A stretch of 64,000 bases of DNA from the NCBI RefSeq assembly GCF_013044135.1, contig NZ_JABEPP010000003.1:310001-374000 (forward strand). Reading direction: 5' to 3'. Both the position numbers and the translations under genes were made by a program. This DNA comes from Enterovirga aerilata. GTDB taxonomy: Bacteria > Pseudomonadota > Alphaproteobacteria > Rhizobiales > Beijerinckiaceae. This document shows, one piece after another, positions 34,488-43,306 of this stretch. The notes beneath the pieces were generated by a model. That model searched no databases and was not told the origin of the DNA. It saw only the letters and a program-made list of their open reading frames with translations. Within the stretch, counting starts at the first letter, position 1; every line of letters begins with the position of its first letter.

Positions 34488-34649
34488 TCAGCTCTCGACG
34501 GGGGTGATCCCGAGTTCGCTCAGCTTCGCCCGCACGGCCTCGATCGGCCGTTTCAGCGCCAGGCTCATGGCCGCGACCGGGACGCGTTCGCGCGCCATCT
34601 CGGTGAGCTTCTGCACCGCCTCCACCGTCCAGCCCTGCTGCTGATCCAT
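34488..34649 (-). CDS. 53-residue conserved small protein
   Basis: From the ATG at 34649 the protein reads MDQQQGWTVEAVQKLTEMAR, then RVPVAAMSLALKRPIEAVRAKLSELGI and a short polar end. The arrangement of helices resembles a small SANT/homeodomain-like DNA-binding module known from short alphaproteobacterial proteins. The site AGGGAGAG seven bases upstream of the ATG is a strong ribosome-binding sequence, which supports the start. Single gene, converging with the small basic protein. Function unknown. Confidence 0.7.
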   Translation of the reverse strand: MDQQQGWTVEAVQKLTEMARERVPVAAMSLALKRPIEAVRAKLSELGITPVES

Positions 34650-34854
34650 GGTTCTCTCCCTGCTGGTTGGGCAGGATTCAACGCCCGCGCGCCGGAGGAG
34701 TTCGGTGCGGGCCGCCGAACGGGCCGACGGACAGGCCCGAAGCGCTCCACGATCCCGGATTAGAACGCGATCAGCAGGCCGAGGCGGGCAGCGTCCGGCC
34801 GAGCGGGCAACCTGCCGGCCCAGCGTGGTCCTGCCGCGCGCTATGCTTGCGCCG

Positions 34855-35559
34855 TCACGCCAGGACCACGACTTTCGTGCCGACCGGAACGCGCGCGTAG
34901 AGGTCGATCGCGTCCTGGTTGATCATGCGGATGCAGCCCGACGAGACCGATGTGCCGATCGTCTCCGGCTCGATCGTGCCGTGGATGCGGTACAGCGTGT
35001 CCTTGTTGCCCTGCCAGAGATAGAGGGCGCGGGCGCCGACCGGATTGCCCGGCCCGCCCTTCATGCCGATGCCGCTCGGGAGCTTGGTGAGCTGCGGCTT
35101 GATGTCGGGCCGCCGCTTGATCATCTCCGGGGGCGGGTACCAGTCCGGCCATTCCTGCTTGGATCGGACGTCCGCCACGCCCGACCAGCCGAAACCTTCC
35201 TTGCCGACCCCCACGCCGTAGCGGCGGGCCCGGCCGTTCTCGCCGACATGGTAGAGGAAGCGCGCCTTCGGATCGACGACCACCGTCCCGGGCTTCTCCT
35301 TGCCCGTATAGGCGACCTCCTGCCGGAGAAAGGCGCGATCCAGCTTGCTGTAATCGACGGCCGGGACCGGGAACTTCTCGCCCTTCACCTCCGCGTAGAT
35401 GCGGTCGTAGTCGAAAACCTCCGCCCCGGGAGTCGCCGCAAGGCCGTTGACGGGCGGCCGCGAGGCGGCGGGACCGCCCGGCGCGACGCAGCCGGCAAGG
35501 CCGGGTCCCGCCGCAGCGGCCAGTCCCGCAAGCAGGAAGCGGCGGCTCGGCATGGTCAT
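34855..35559 (-). CDS. L,D-transpeptidase (YkuD domain), probable lipoprotein
   Basis: 234 residues from the ATG at 35559 (MTMPSRRFLLAGLAAAAGP); the longer frame from 35634 adds an unlikely basic extension. The signal peptide has a twin-arginine-like RRF and a lipobox LAGC at about residue 23. The YkuD catalytic motif is YRIHGTIEP ... SVSSGCIRM with cysteine as nucleophile. It probably makes 3-3 cross-links in peptidoglycan or attaches proteins to it from the outer face of the inner membrane. Family members with this layout are numerous in Hyphomicrobiales. Isolated gene. Confidence 0.9.
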   Translation of the reverse strand: MTMPSRRFLLAGLAAAAGPGLAGCVAPGGPAASRPPVNGLAATPGAEVFDYDRIYAEVKGEKFPVPAVDYSKLDRAFLRQEVAYTGKEKPGTVVVDPKARFLYHVGENGRARRYGVGVGKEGFGWSGVADVRSKQEWPDWYPPPEMIKRRPDIKPQLTKLPSGIGMKGGPGNPVGARALYLWQGNKDTLYRIHGTIEPETIGTSVSSGCIRMINQDAIDLYARVPVGTKVVVLA

Positions 35560-35697
35560 TCGGGCGCTCCGGCGGAAAGACGCGGGAATCCGCGCCGGCC
35601 GCGATGGTGCGCCATGCCGGCCCGGCCGGGTCAAGGGTCCCGTGCCCGACCCGGAATGGTTTCGGACGGGTGTTGCCGGAAGTCCCGACCGGCGGCC

Positions 35698-36633
35698 TCA
35701 GCCCGTCTCCGCCCGCCTCGTCCGGTAGGCGATCCGCTCGCGATGCGCCGTGTAGAGCCCGCTTGCGATGATGATCGCCGCGCCGAGCAGCGTCCAGGCG
35801 TCCGGCACGTTGCCGAACACGAGGAAGCCGAGCAGCCCCGACCAGACGAGCTGGCTGTAGGAGACAGGCGCCAGCACCGAGGCGCGGCCGAGGCGGTAGG
35901 CCGTGACCACCAGGAACTGCGCCGCCGTGGAGGCGAGCGCCATCCCGGCCGCCAGCCCGATCTGCGGCAGGGTCGGGGTCGTCCAGCCGACCGGGACCAG
36001 GAGGGTCAGGACGGCGAGCCCGACGAGCGCCGAATAGGCCATGGTGGTCGGGGCGGCATCGAGCCCGCCGAGCTTGCGGGTGACGATCATGCCGAAGGCC
36101 CAGCTCACCGCCGAGAGAAGCGGGAGCAGCGCCGCTGGCCCGAAGGTGCCGCTGCCGGGCCGGATGACCACGAGCACGCCGACGAGGCCGACCGCGACCG
36201 CCGCCCAGCGCCGCGCTCCGACCTTCTCGCCCAGCAACGGGATGGAGAGCGCCGTTACCATGAGCGGCGCCGCGAACGCGATGGCCGAGGCGCTGGCGAG
36301 CGGCAGGTAGCGAAGTCCCGCGATGAAGAAGAGCGCCGAGCCGAGGAGGCCCAGCGTGCGCAGCACCTGCAGCCATGGCGCGCGCGAGCGCAGGATGCGG
36401 CGCGGCGCGCGCAGGACGAAGGGCGCCATGATGGCCGCGAAGCCGACCCAGCGCAGCCAGGCGATCTCGGTGGCCGGCAGCGCGGCGGAGAGATGCTTCG
36501 AGACGGCGTCGGAGACCGCGAAGAGCGCCATCGCGGCCGCCACCAGCAGGATGCCGCGCAGGGGCTCGTCGGCGAGGGTGGGCGCTGCGATCTCTGCGGG
36601 GGCGCGCTGCGCGGTCGGGTGGGAGGCGGACAC
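35698..36633 (-). CDS. EamA/DMT-superfamily transporter, second copy
   Basis: 311 residues with ten predicted membrane helices in two EamA repeats. The first repeat has LPATEIAWLRWVGFAAIM and LPLASASAIAFAAPLMVTALSIPLLGEKV; the second has RLGRASVLAPVSYSQLVWSGLLGFLVFGNVPD. The layout resembles S-adenosylmethionine or drug/metabolite exporters of alphaproteobacteria. The N-terminal 25 residues are polar. Diverges from the PLP decarboxylase gene with 167 bp between. Not closely similar by eye to the copy at 29838. Confidence 0.9.
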   Translation of the reverse strand: MSASHPTAQRAPAEIAAPTLADEPLRGILLVAAAMALFAVSDAVSKHLSAALPATEIAWLRWVGFAAIMAPFVLRAPRRILRSRAPWLQVLRTLGLLGSALFFIAGLRYLPLASASAIAFAAPLMVTALSIPLLGEKVGARRWAAVAVGLVGVLVVIRPGSGTFGPAALLPLLSAVSWAFGMIVTRKLGGLDAAPTTMAYSALVGLAVLTLLVPVGWTTPTLPQIGLAAGMALASTAAQFLVVTAYRLGRASVLAPVSYSQLVWSGLLGFLVFGNVPDAWTLLGAAIIIASGLYTAHRERIAYRTRRAETG

Positions 36634-36800
36634 GGCACCGATTCGGGGGAGGCGAGAACTATAGCAGGGGCTGCCGCCTTCGTGTGCAGTTTCGCGGCAG
36701 CCCGGCCATGCGCGCGGCGGGATGCCGGCTTGGCGGGCCCGGCCCGGCGCTCTACCACGGCCTGCCGCCGCCAGACGGCCGCGCGAGCCGGAGCAGGGCC

Positions 36801-38240
36801 TTGGACGGGGAAGAATTTCGGCGCTGGTCGCACCGCGCCGCAGATTGGTCGGCGGATTACCTGGCGGGCATCGGCGAGCGCCCGGTCCGGGCGCCGGTCG
36901 AGCCCGGGCAGGTCTTCCGCCAGATCCCGGACGCGCCGCCCGAGGCGGGCGAGCCCATGGAGGCGATCTTCGCCGATCTCGACCGGGTGATCATGCCGGG
37001 CATCACGCATTGGCAGCACCCGCGCTTCTTCGCCTATTTCCCGGCCAATGCCTCGCCGCCCTCGGTCCTGGCCGAGCAGGTCACGGCCGCGATCGCGGCG
37101 CAATGCATGCTGTGGCAGACCTCGCCCGCCGCGACCGAGCTCGAGACCCGCATGCTCGACTGGCTGCGCGCGATGATCGGCCTGCCGGAAGGCTTCTCGG
37201 GCGTCATCCAGGATTCCGCCTCGAGCGCGACGCTCGCGGCGCTGCTCACCGCCCGGGAGCGGGCGCTCGGCCATACCGGCAATTCCGACGGCCTGTTCGG
37301 CCAGAAGCCGCTTCGGGTCTACGCCTCCGCCCAGGTCCATTCATCGGTCGACAAGGCGGTCCGGATCGCCGGGTTCGGCGACAGGAACCTCGTCCGCATC
37401 CCGACATCCGGCCCGCTGCACGGCATGGACCCGGCCGCGCTCCGCCAGGCGGTGGAGGCCGACATCGCCGCCGGGCTAAAGCCCGCCGCGATCGTGGCCG
37501 CGCTCGGCGGCACCTCGGTCGGCGCCTGCGACGACATCGCGGCGGCCGCTTCCGTCGCCCGGGCGCACGGCATCTTCCTCCATGTCGACGCCGCCTGGGC
37601 GGGCTCGGCCATGATCTGCCCCGAGCACCGCGACCTCATGCGCGGGGCCGATCTGGCCGACAGCTTCGTGTTCAACCCGCACAAGTGGCTGTTCACGAAT
37701 TTCGACTGCTCGGCGCATTTCGTGCGCGACCCGAAGGCGCTCACCGACACGCTCGGCATCCGCCCGCCCTTCCTGCGCACGCTCGGGCAGGAGGGCTTCG
37801 TCGACTACAACGAATGGTCGGTGCCGCTCGGGCGGCGCTTCCGCGCGCTGAAGCTGTGGTTCGTCATCCGCGCCTACGGGGTCGAGAGGCTGCGCGGCAT
37901 GATCCGCGACCATATCGCCTGGTCGCGCGAGCTCGCCGAGGCCGTCGCGCGCGAGCCGGATTTCGAGGTGGCGACCGGGCCGGTCCTGTCGCTCTTCACC
38001 TTCCGCTACGCGCCGGCGGGCCTCTCCGAGGAGGAGCGCGACCGGCTGAACGCCCGGCTCCTCGAGGCGGTCAATGCGGATGGCCGCATCTACCTGACCC
38101 AGACCAGCCATGCGGGCCGCTTCGTGATCCGCTTCCAGGCCGGCTCGACCTGGACGACCCGGGAGGACGTGCTCTCGACGCTCGCCGTGCTGCGCGACCT
38201 CGCCCCGCGGGTGCGGGAGGCGGAACGCCGGGCCGCCTGA
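36801..38240 (+). CDS. PLP-dependent (aromatic-L-amino-acid type) decarboxylase
   Basis: 479 residues from a TTG at 36801 preceded by GGAGCAGGGCC; upstream in-frame ATGs at 36684 and 36708 would add an unlikely glycine/arginine-rich leader. Group II decarboxylase fold. GITHWQHPRFFAYFPANAS is the diagnostic substrate-site motif, HVDAAWAGSA carries the aspartate that contacts the pyridine nitrogen, and FNPHKWLFTNFDCS has the Schiff-base lysine. Substrates of this class include Tyr, Trp, Phe and DOPA. Cytosolic. No amine-metabolism partners adjoin; the exporter gene diverges from it. Confidence 0.9.
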   Translation: MDGEEFRRWSHRAADWSADYLAGIGERPVRAPVEPGQVFRQIPDAPPEAGEPMEAIFADLDRVIMPGITHWQHPRFFAYFPANASPPSVLAEQVTAAIAAQCMLWQTSPAATELETRMLDWLRAMIGLPEGFSGVIQDSASSATLAALLTARERALGHTGNSDGLFGQKPLRVYASAQVHSSVDKAVRIAGFGDRNLVRIPTSGPLHGMDPAALRQAVEADIAAGLKPAAIVAALGGTSVGACDDIAAAASVARAHGIFLHVDAAWAGSAMICPEHRDLMRGADLADSFVFNPHKWLFTNFDCSAHFVRDPKALTDTLGIRPPFLRTLGQEGFVDYNEWSVPLGRRFRALKLWFVIRAYGVERLRGMIRDHIAWSRELAEAVAREPDFEVATGPVLSLFTFRYAPAGLSEEERDRLNARLLEAVNADGRIYLTQTSHAGRFVIRFQAGSTWTTREDVLSTLAVLRDLAPRVREAERRAA

Positions 38241-38262
38241 GCGGGCGGCCCGGACGGGGCCG

Positions 38263-38697
38263 CTACTCGATCACCTCGACGATGCGGCGGGTGCGCGGCT
38301 CGACCAGCACGGTGCGGTCGTTCACCACCGTGTAGCGGTACTCGCGCACGCCGTATTCGGCCGGGACCTCGTAATAGGTCACGCCCTCGGCCGGCAGCAC
38401 GGTGCCGACCCGGACCTCCTCGCGGTAGCGGTAGGAGGGGACGTTGCGGCTCTCGACATAGGTGCGGAAGCGCGGCCGCGTATCCACGCCCAGGATGCCG
38501 CCGACCGTGCCGGTCGCCGCGCCGACCGCGCCGCCCACGACCCCGCCGACCACGCCGCCGACCGGCCCGCCGACCGCCGCGCCCGTATCGGCGCCCTGCG
38601 CCGCGCCATGCGCCGCGCCCGGAATGGTGCCCTGCGCCAGCGCGCCGGTCGAAAGTGCGGCCGCGAGGGAAGCGGCCATCAGAAGCGTCGTCTTCAT
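38263..38697 (-). CDS. DUF1236-containing secreted protein
   Basis: 144 residues from the ATG at 38697 (MKTTLLMAASLAAALSTGALAQ), a clear Sec signal peptide. The middle is a glycine/alanine/valine-rich tract (GGPVGGVVGGVVGGAVG) resembling a glycine-zipper membrane-associating segment. The C-terminal third is DUF1236: RFRTYVESRNVPSYRY, VRVGTVLPAEGVTYYEVPAEYG and VLVEPRTRRIVEVIE. Common in Hyphomicrobiales; role unknown, possibly cell envelope. Ends 22 bp from the convergent decarboxylase gene. Confidence 0.85.
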   Translation of the reverse strand: MKTTLLMAASLAAALSTGALAQGTIPGAAHGAAQGADTGAAVGGPVGGVVGGVVGGAVGAATGTVGGILGVDTRPRFRTYVESRNVPSYRYREEVRVGTVLPAEGVTYYEVPAEYGVREYRYTVVNDRTVLVEPRTRRIVEVIE

Positions 38698-38871
38698 CGG
38701 AAAAGCTCCATGCGCCGCTCGGATCGCGGCTGTCCGGCCCTCAACGGGGCGGTCGCGGCCGGAGTTCCGGCGGCCGTCCTGCGAGGCGGGCGCAGCCGTG
38801 GAGGGGCGGTCCTCGGCTCGGCCGCGGCGCCCATCCTCTCGCGGAGCGGCTTGCGCCGCGCCCCTCATCCG

Positions 38872-39379
38872 GGCACGCGCCGTCCTTCCCCGGCCCGGGG
38901 TCTGGTGTCTCGGCGGTTCAAAGAGCGGGTGAATTGGTCGAGGGGCGTGGGACGCCGAAACGCTCGATCAATTTTATAGAGGAGCCTTTCGGCGTCCCCG
39001 CGATGCCCGCCCCCGTCATCCCCGGCGGGCGCGGAGCGCCCGGGAAGGGGATCCAGACACGGGTACCGCGTCCGGGTTTCCCCGGCACGGGCGGCGATTT
39101 TGGACCGGACCTGCCGCTCTTCCGCCCGCTCATCCGTTGCCGGACGAGAGAACACTAGCCATGCTGCACTGGCGCCCGGGCCGTATTACCCGGAGGGCGG
39201 CGCTGGTCCGGCTTCCCGAGTGCGGGTTCGCGAAACCCGCCCGCAGGCGCCGCGTCAGCCGGCTCGGGCTCTCGCCCATTCCGGCCCATTCAAGCTCTTC
39301 CGCTCTGTTGACGCCTCGCGAGAGCGCCCCTCGGCGAAGAGGACGAAGCCGGTCTAGACTATATTCCTAGAAATGTCAA
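38872..39379 (+). repeat. Long repeat LR, copy 2 (508 bp)
   Basis: Same orientation as the copy at 9787-10291 and matching along its whole length. I see a 3-base insertion near the left end, scattered single-base changes, and one replaced segment: the embedded half-unit (39015-39056) has GCGGGCGCGGAGCGCCCG as core where copy 1 has GCGCCTGCGCAGCAGGCG. The 12-bp-arm hairpin is conserved (38949-38960 with 38987-38998). The copy is followed after 6 bp by a full palindromic unit. The stretch 38698-38871 before it holds nothing I recognise. Confidence 0.9.
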
Positions 39380-39385
39380 GCCGCC

Positions 39386-39502
39386 TGTCATCCCCGGCGG
39401 CCCGCAGGGCCGGGAAGGGGATCCAGCACACCTCCCACACGGACAACGTCCCTGGATTCCCTTCCCCTCCGGCGGCTCCGCCGCCTCCGGCCGGGAATGA
39501 CA
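39386..39502. repeat. Paired-palindrome unit beside long repeat copy 2
   Basis: A full unit: left half with core GGCCCGCAGGGCC, spacer, right half with core GGCGGCTCCGCCGCC. Identical in plan to the units of the 18.2-18.9 kb array. The 58 bases after it hold a degraded half-unit (about 39543-39560). Confidence 0.9.
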
Positions 39503-39560
39503 GTGGAGACGCCGGCACCACGTCCTCTTCGGTAGCGTGCAGGTCCCGGGAAGGGCTCGG

Positions 39561-39680
39561 TGTCATCCCCGGCGCCTGCGCAGCAGGCGGGAAGGGGATC
39601 CAGCACACCTCCCACCGCGGACGACGCCCCTGGATTCCCTTCCCCTCCGGCGGCTCCGCCGCCTCCGGCCGGGAATGACA
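39561..39680. repeat. Paired-palindrome unit abutting the GIY-YIG gene
   Basis: A full unit with left core CGCCTGCGCAGCAGGCG and right core GGCGGCTCCGCCGCC. Its last base lies 7 bp before the stop codon of the GIY-YIG nuclease gene on the opposite strand. Confidence 0.9.
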
Positions 39681-39687
39681 GTGAGCC

Positions 39688-39975
39688 TCAGCACGCCGTC
39701 GGATCGAGCTCGTCCCAGTTCGGATTGCCCGCCTCGATCAGCTTGATCTTCCAGGCCCTGTTCCAGCCTTTGAGCTGCTTCTCGCGCGCGATGGCGTCGT
39801 AGATGCTCGCGTAGCGCTCGACGTACACGAGGATCGTCACGCCGTATTGCTGGGTAAACCCCCGCACCGCACGCGCCTTGTGCTGCGCGATCCGCTCCGC
39901 GAGCCTACTGGTCACGCCGATATACAGCGTGCCGTTACGCCGGCTGGCCAGGATGTAGACGGCATAGCGTTCCAC
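39688..39975 (-). CDS. Small GIY-YIG nuclease-domain protein
   Basis: 95 residues consisting almost entirely of a GIY-YIG nuclease domain. YAVYILASRRNGTLYIG carries the two Tyr-Ile motifs, SRLAERIAQHK the catalytic arginine region, and IAREKQLKGWNRAWK the glutamate and the conserved basic helix. It belongs to the short UvrC-like/Slx1-like group that usually has no partner domain and often occurs near repeats in proteobacterial genomes. Here it is flanked by palindromic units on both sides (ending at 39680 and beginning at about 40026). Single-strand or structure-specific cleavage is plausible; the natural target is unknown. Confidence 0.9.
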   Translation of the reverse strand: MERYAVYILASRRNGTLYIGVTSRLAERIAQHKARAVRGFTQQYGVTILVYVERYASIYDAIAREKQLKGWNRAWKIKLIEAGNPNWDELDPTAC

Positions 39976-40025
39976 GACCCGAATGTCGTTCGAGGCCGGA
40001 CGCGACGCAAGCTCCCTGTCAACCG

Positions 40026-40136
40026 CGCCCGCGCAGCAGGCGGAAGGGGCGCACCGTCATCCCCGGCGGCCCGAAGGGCCGGGAAGGGCTCCCTGTCATC
40101 CCCGGCGCCTGCGCAGCAGGCGGGAAGGGGATCCAG
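40026..40136. repeat. Clustered half-units of the palindromic family
   Basis: Three consecutive pieces: a remnant at about 40026-40049, a half-unit truncated at its right end at 40056-40089, and a complete left half-unit at 40094-40136 with core CGCCTGCGCAGCAGGCG. No right arms are present. They lie upstream of the GIY-YIG gene and at the broken end of the MgtC-like fragment. The remaining 40137-40321 holds that fragment and nothing else I recognise. Confidence 0.85.
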
Positions 40137-40139
40137 ACA

Positions 40140-40235
40140 AGGTACAATGATGACCAGCATAAAGAGGGCAGAGGCGCCGCAGACGAGCGCGCCGGTGCGA
40201 AAGCCCGCCGGCCGCCCGTGAAAACTGCGCTCCAT
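40140..40235 (-). pseudogene. Probable remnant of an MgtC/SapB-type gene cut by a palindromic half-unit
   Basis: On the minus strand from 40235 a frame reads MERSFHGRPAGFRTGALVC, then GASALFMLVIIV, after which the frame enters the repeat half-unit at 40136. The GRPAG-RT-ALV-ALFML pattern is that of the N-terminal region of MgtC/SapB-type membrane proteins. About 12 further in-frame codons precede the ATG, and a TGA closes the frame at 40272. The rest of the gene is absent from this patch. Sequence similarity rests on 30 residues only, so the family call is moderate, but an open hydrophobic frame ending exactly at the repeat suggests a truncation. Confidence 0.45.
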
Positions 40236-40321
40236 TTCGTCGTCGATCTGGTCCCGTCGCCATCCCTCCGCTCAGAGCCCGCCATCATCTCTCATCGTGG
40301 GCGGGTGAGCTTCTGGCCGGG

Positions 40322-41191
40322 CTACCGAACGGCGCAGGTTGACTGTCTCACGACAACATCCTCGAAGCCGCATCTTTCGAGCCAGTCTCGCACTTCCAGC
40401 TCAGTCAGCGTGCACTTCGGCCCGATAATTACATCCTTGATGGCTCTTCGCGGATCGTAAGCTCCGTCTCTATACTGACCAAACGGGAACTCCAGGTACG
40501 AGATCGGACGGCCATCTACCTGACGTACAAGAGGTTCTGTCCAGTGCGTCTCGGTGCCGTCAGGCAACATGCCGGTAGGTACGCCCTCAGTTGGCTTCTT
40601 TGTCTGGATGTGGATCATCCTGACTTCGCGCTCGTACGACCAGGACTGGTGTTTGAGCGCGGTAACAGCCGCGAATACGGAGACGGATGCCGGGATCCAA
40701 TAGTCTGTATCGATCGCGGGCGGAGCTCGGTCCAAATCCTGTGCAACGTCTAAAACCATCCGCCTGAAGTCGGCGGCGGTGTTGTCATTCAGGTACCTCA
40801 CCTTCTGAACGCGCCCCGAAATGCCGAGCAGGGCAGTCGGCCTGAAGCCTATAGCGAGCCCAGTGTAGCTCGAGGCATAGGCGCTCCACATCGGAAGCTC
40901 ATCTGGGGCCTGAGAGAAACACGCGCAGAATGCGTGGATATTTTTCCGATAGGGAGCAAGCTTGCTGGCCAGAATAGATAGGAAAATGCCCCGCTCACCG
41001 CTGTATTCGTCATGCCGAACGGATTTCAGAGCTTCGATGAATTTCTCAAACCCAAGCTCGATTTCGCGAGGGTCGTTCGCTTCCGCGAGATCCGAAAACC
41101 ACAAACGTTTTGAGCGTGTTATCCCGAAAAATCCCTCCTGGGAGCAGTACTGATAGAGCGTTCCGCTAGGTCGATGTTCAAGGTATGCCAT
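40322..41191 (-). CDS. DUF2971 domain protein
   Basis: 289 residues. LYQYCSQEGFFGITRSKRLWFSDLAEANDPRE near the start and FCACFSQAPDELPMWSAYASSYTGLAIGF in the middle are hallmarks of DUF2971, followed by YEREVRMIH. The function is unknown; the family is patchily distributed and often found in accessory islands. Base composition and codon use are visibly less GC-rich than those of neighbours (many A/T third positions), which suggests recent acquisition. No partner gene is coupled to it. It borders the repeat patch at 38.9-40.1 kb. Confidence 0.85.
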   Translation of the reverse strand: MAYLEHRPSGTLYQYCSQEGFFGITRSKRLWFSDLAEANDPREIELGFEKFIEALKSVRHDEYSGERGIFLSILASKLAPYRKNIHAFCACFSQAPDELPMWSAYASSYTGLAIGFRPTALLGISGRVQKVRYLNDNTAADFRRMVLDVAQDLDRAPPAIDTDYWIPASVSVFAAVTALKHQSWSYEREVRMIHIQTKKPTEGVPTGMLPDGTETHWTEPLVRQVDGRPISYLEFPFGQYRDGAYDPRRAIKDVIIGPKCTLTELEVRDWLERCGFEDVVVRQSTCAVR

Positions 41192-41317
41192 GACGTAATG
41201 TTATCTTCGAGGCCCGTCCTATACCTCACATGTGGACGAAGGCGGGACGCGCAGTATCGGGGGGAGAGACGGAGGGCCGGGGCGAGACTCCCTCCGGGAC
41301 TTCCGTAGCTCCGGCCC

Positions 41318-43126
41318 TCAATGATTATCCCGCGGCACCCCGAACGTCTGCGCGACCTTCTGGAACTTCACCGCCGGCTTCAGCACCATGCCCTCGGAGA
41401 GCTGGTCGACCATGCTCCGCTGGATCTCCTGCCAGGGCGTCTGCGAGGCCGGGTAGGCGTAGCCGCCGCGTGACTCGAGGTCCTTCCTCCGCCGCTCCAG
41501 CTCCTCGGCCGGGAGCAGGATGTCGGCGCTTCGCTTGTTGAGGTCGATGCGGATGCGGTCGCCCGTCTGCAGGAGCGCGAGCCCGCCGCCGGCCGCCGCC
41601 TCCGGCGAGGCGTTCAGGATCGAGGGCGTGCCCGAGGTGCCGGACTGGCGCCCGTCGCCGATGCAGGGGAGGGAGGAGACGCCGCGCTTCAGGAGTTCGC
41701 CCGGCGGCTGCATGTTCACCACCTCGGCCGCGCCCGGATAGCCGATCGGCCCCGCGCCGCGCATGATCAAAATCGTGTGCTCGTCGATGTTCAGGGCGGG
41801 ATCGTCGATGCGGTGGTGGTAGTCCTCCGGCCCGTCGAAGACGACGACGCGGCCCTCGAAGGCGTTCGGATCGTCCGGGTTGTTCAGGTAGCGCTGCTGG
41901 AACTCCTCCGAGATGACGGCCGTCTTCATGATGGCGCTGTCGAACATCGTGCCCTTGAGGTTGAGGAAGCCCGCCTTCTCCTTCAGGGGCTCGGCATAGG
42001 GCCTGATCACCTCGCGGTTCCACGAGAACTTGCCGCGGCAGTTCTCGCCGATCGTGCGGCCGTTCGCCGTGATGCAATGCTCGTGGATCCTGCCGGCCTC
42101 GATCAGCTCGGCGATCACCGCCGGCAGCCCGCCGGCGCGGTGGTAATCCTCGCCGAGCCACTGGCCGGCCGGCTGCATGTTGACGAGGAGCGGGATCTCG
42201 AAGCCGATCCGCTCCCAGTCGTCGTTGTCGAGCGGCACCCCGATATGCTTGGCGATGGCGTTGATGTGGATCGGCGCGTTGGTGGAGCCGCCGATCGCGG
42301 CGTTGGCGACGATCACGTTCTCGAAGGCCTCGCGGGTCATGATGTCGGAGGGCTTCAGGTCCTCCCACACCATCTCGACGATGCGCCGGCCGGTCTCGTA
42401 GGCGGCCTGGCCGCGCTCGCGATAGGGCGCGGGGATCGCGGCCGAGTCGGGCAGGCTCATGCCGAGCGCCTCGGCGAGCGCGTTCATGGTGGAGGCCGTG
42501 CCCATCGTGTTGCAATGGCCGGTCGAGGGCGCCGAGCTGCCGACGATGTCCATGAACTGCTGGTAGTCGATGTCGCCCTTGGCGTGGCGCTCGCGCGCCT
42601 TCCAGACGACGGTGCCGGAGCCGCTCAACTCCTTCTGGAAATAGCCGTTCAGCATCGGCCCGACATTCAGCGAGATCGCCGGGATGTTCACGGTCGCGGC
42701 CGCCATCAGGCAGGCCGGCATGGTCTTGTCGCAGCCGGTGAGGAGGACGACGCCGTCGAGCGGGTAGCCGTACAGGACCTCGACGAGGGACAGGTAGGAG
42801 AGGTTGCGGTCGAGGCAGGCGGTCGGGCGCTTGCCCGTCTCCTGGATCGGGTGGCAGGGGAACTCGAAGGCGACGCCGCCCGCGGCCGTGATGCCGTCGC
42901 GCACGCGCTTGGCCAGCTCGAGATGGTGGCGGTTGCAGGGCGAGAGGTCCGAGCCCGTCTGGGCGATGCCGATCAGCGGCTTGCCGGAGCGCAGCTCGCC
43001 CGGGGTCAGGCCGTAATTGAGGTAGCGCTCCAGGTAGAGCGCGGTCATGCCCGGGTTGTCGGGATTGTCGAACCACTGCCTGGAGCGCAGCTTCTCGGGC
43101 GTGATCTTGCGCGGCGTCTCGGCCAT
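41318..43126 (-). CDS. IlvD/Edd-family dehydratase, D-xylonate type
   Basis: 602 residues from the ATG at 43126; the frame from 43174 adds a basic leader. [27 protein letters not shown] and [16 protein letters not shown] closely match XylD-type D-xylonate dehydratases of Caulobacter and relatives, which make 2-keto-3-deoxyxylonate. Cluster cysteines are C64 (SPCN), C132 (TGCDKTMP) and C205 ([10 protein letters not shown]). [14 protein letters not shown] [15 protein letters not shown] and [20 protein letters not shown] form the C-terminal site. It diverges from the aminotransferase/Bug/GlcG cluster, with 180 bp between. No xylose dehydrogenase or lactonase gene is nearby, so the substrate may be another pentonate or hexonate. 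Confidence 0.88.
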   Translation of the reverse strand: MAETPRKITPEKLRSRQWFDNPDNPGMTALYLERYLNYGLTPGELRSGKPLIGIAQTGSDLSPCNRHHLELAKRVRDGITAAGGVAFEFPCHPIQETGKRPTACLDRNLSYLSLVEVLYGYPLDGVVLLTGCDKTMPACLMAAATVNIPAISLNVGPMLNGYFQKELSGSGTVVWKARERHAKGDIDYQQFMDIVGSSAPSTGHCNTMGTASTMNALAEALGMSLPDSAAIPAPYRERGQAAYETGRRIVEMVWEDLKPSDIMTREAFENVIVANAAIGGSTNAPIHINAIAKHIGVPLDNDDWERIGFEIPLLVNMQPAGQWLGEDYHRAGGLPAVIAELIEAGRIHEHCITANGRTIGENCRGKFSWNREVIRPYAEPLKEKAGFLNLKGTMFDSAIMKTAVISEEFQQRYLNNPDDPNAFEGRVVVFDGPEDYHHRIDDPALNIDEHTILIMRGAGPIGYPGAAEVVNMQPPGELLKRGVSSLPCIGDGRQSGTSGTPSILNASPEAAAGGGLALLQTGDRIRIDLNKRSADILLPAEELERRRKDLESRGGYAYPASQTPWQEIQRSMVDQLSEGMVLKPAVKFQKVAQTFGVPRDNH

Positions 43127-43306
43127 TCCCACTCGCAGCTCCCATGCGGGGCGCCTTCTTCGGAAGCGCTCCAAACGGGCGAGTTGTGAACGCTCGCGCC
43201 GGGGAGATCAATGCGCCGCAAGCAGGGGAGAGCCGGGGCTTGCGCGGGGCGGCCGGACGCGCGACAGCGCTCGCCAGGGCGCGGCCAGGCCGCCGGGGGA
43301 GGAACC

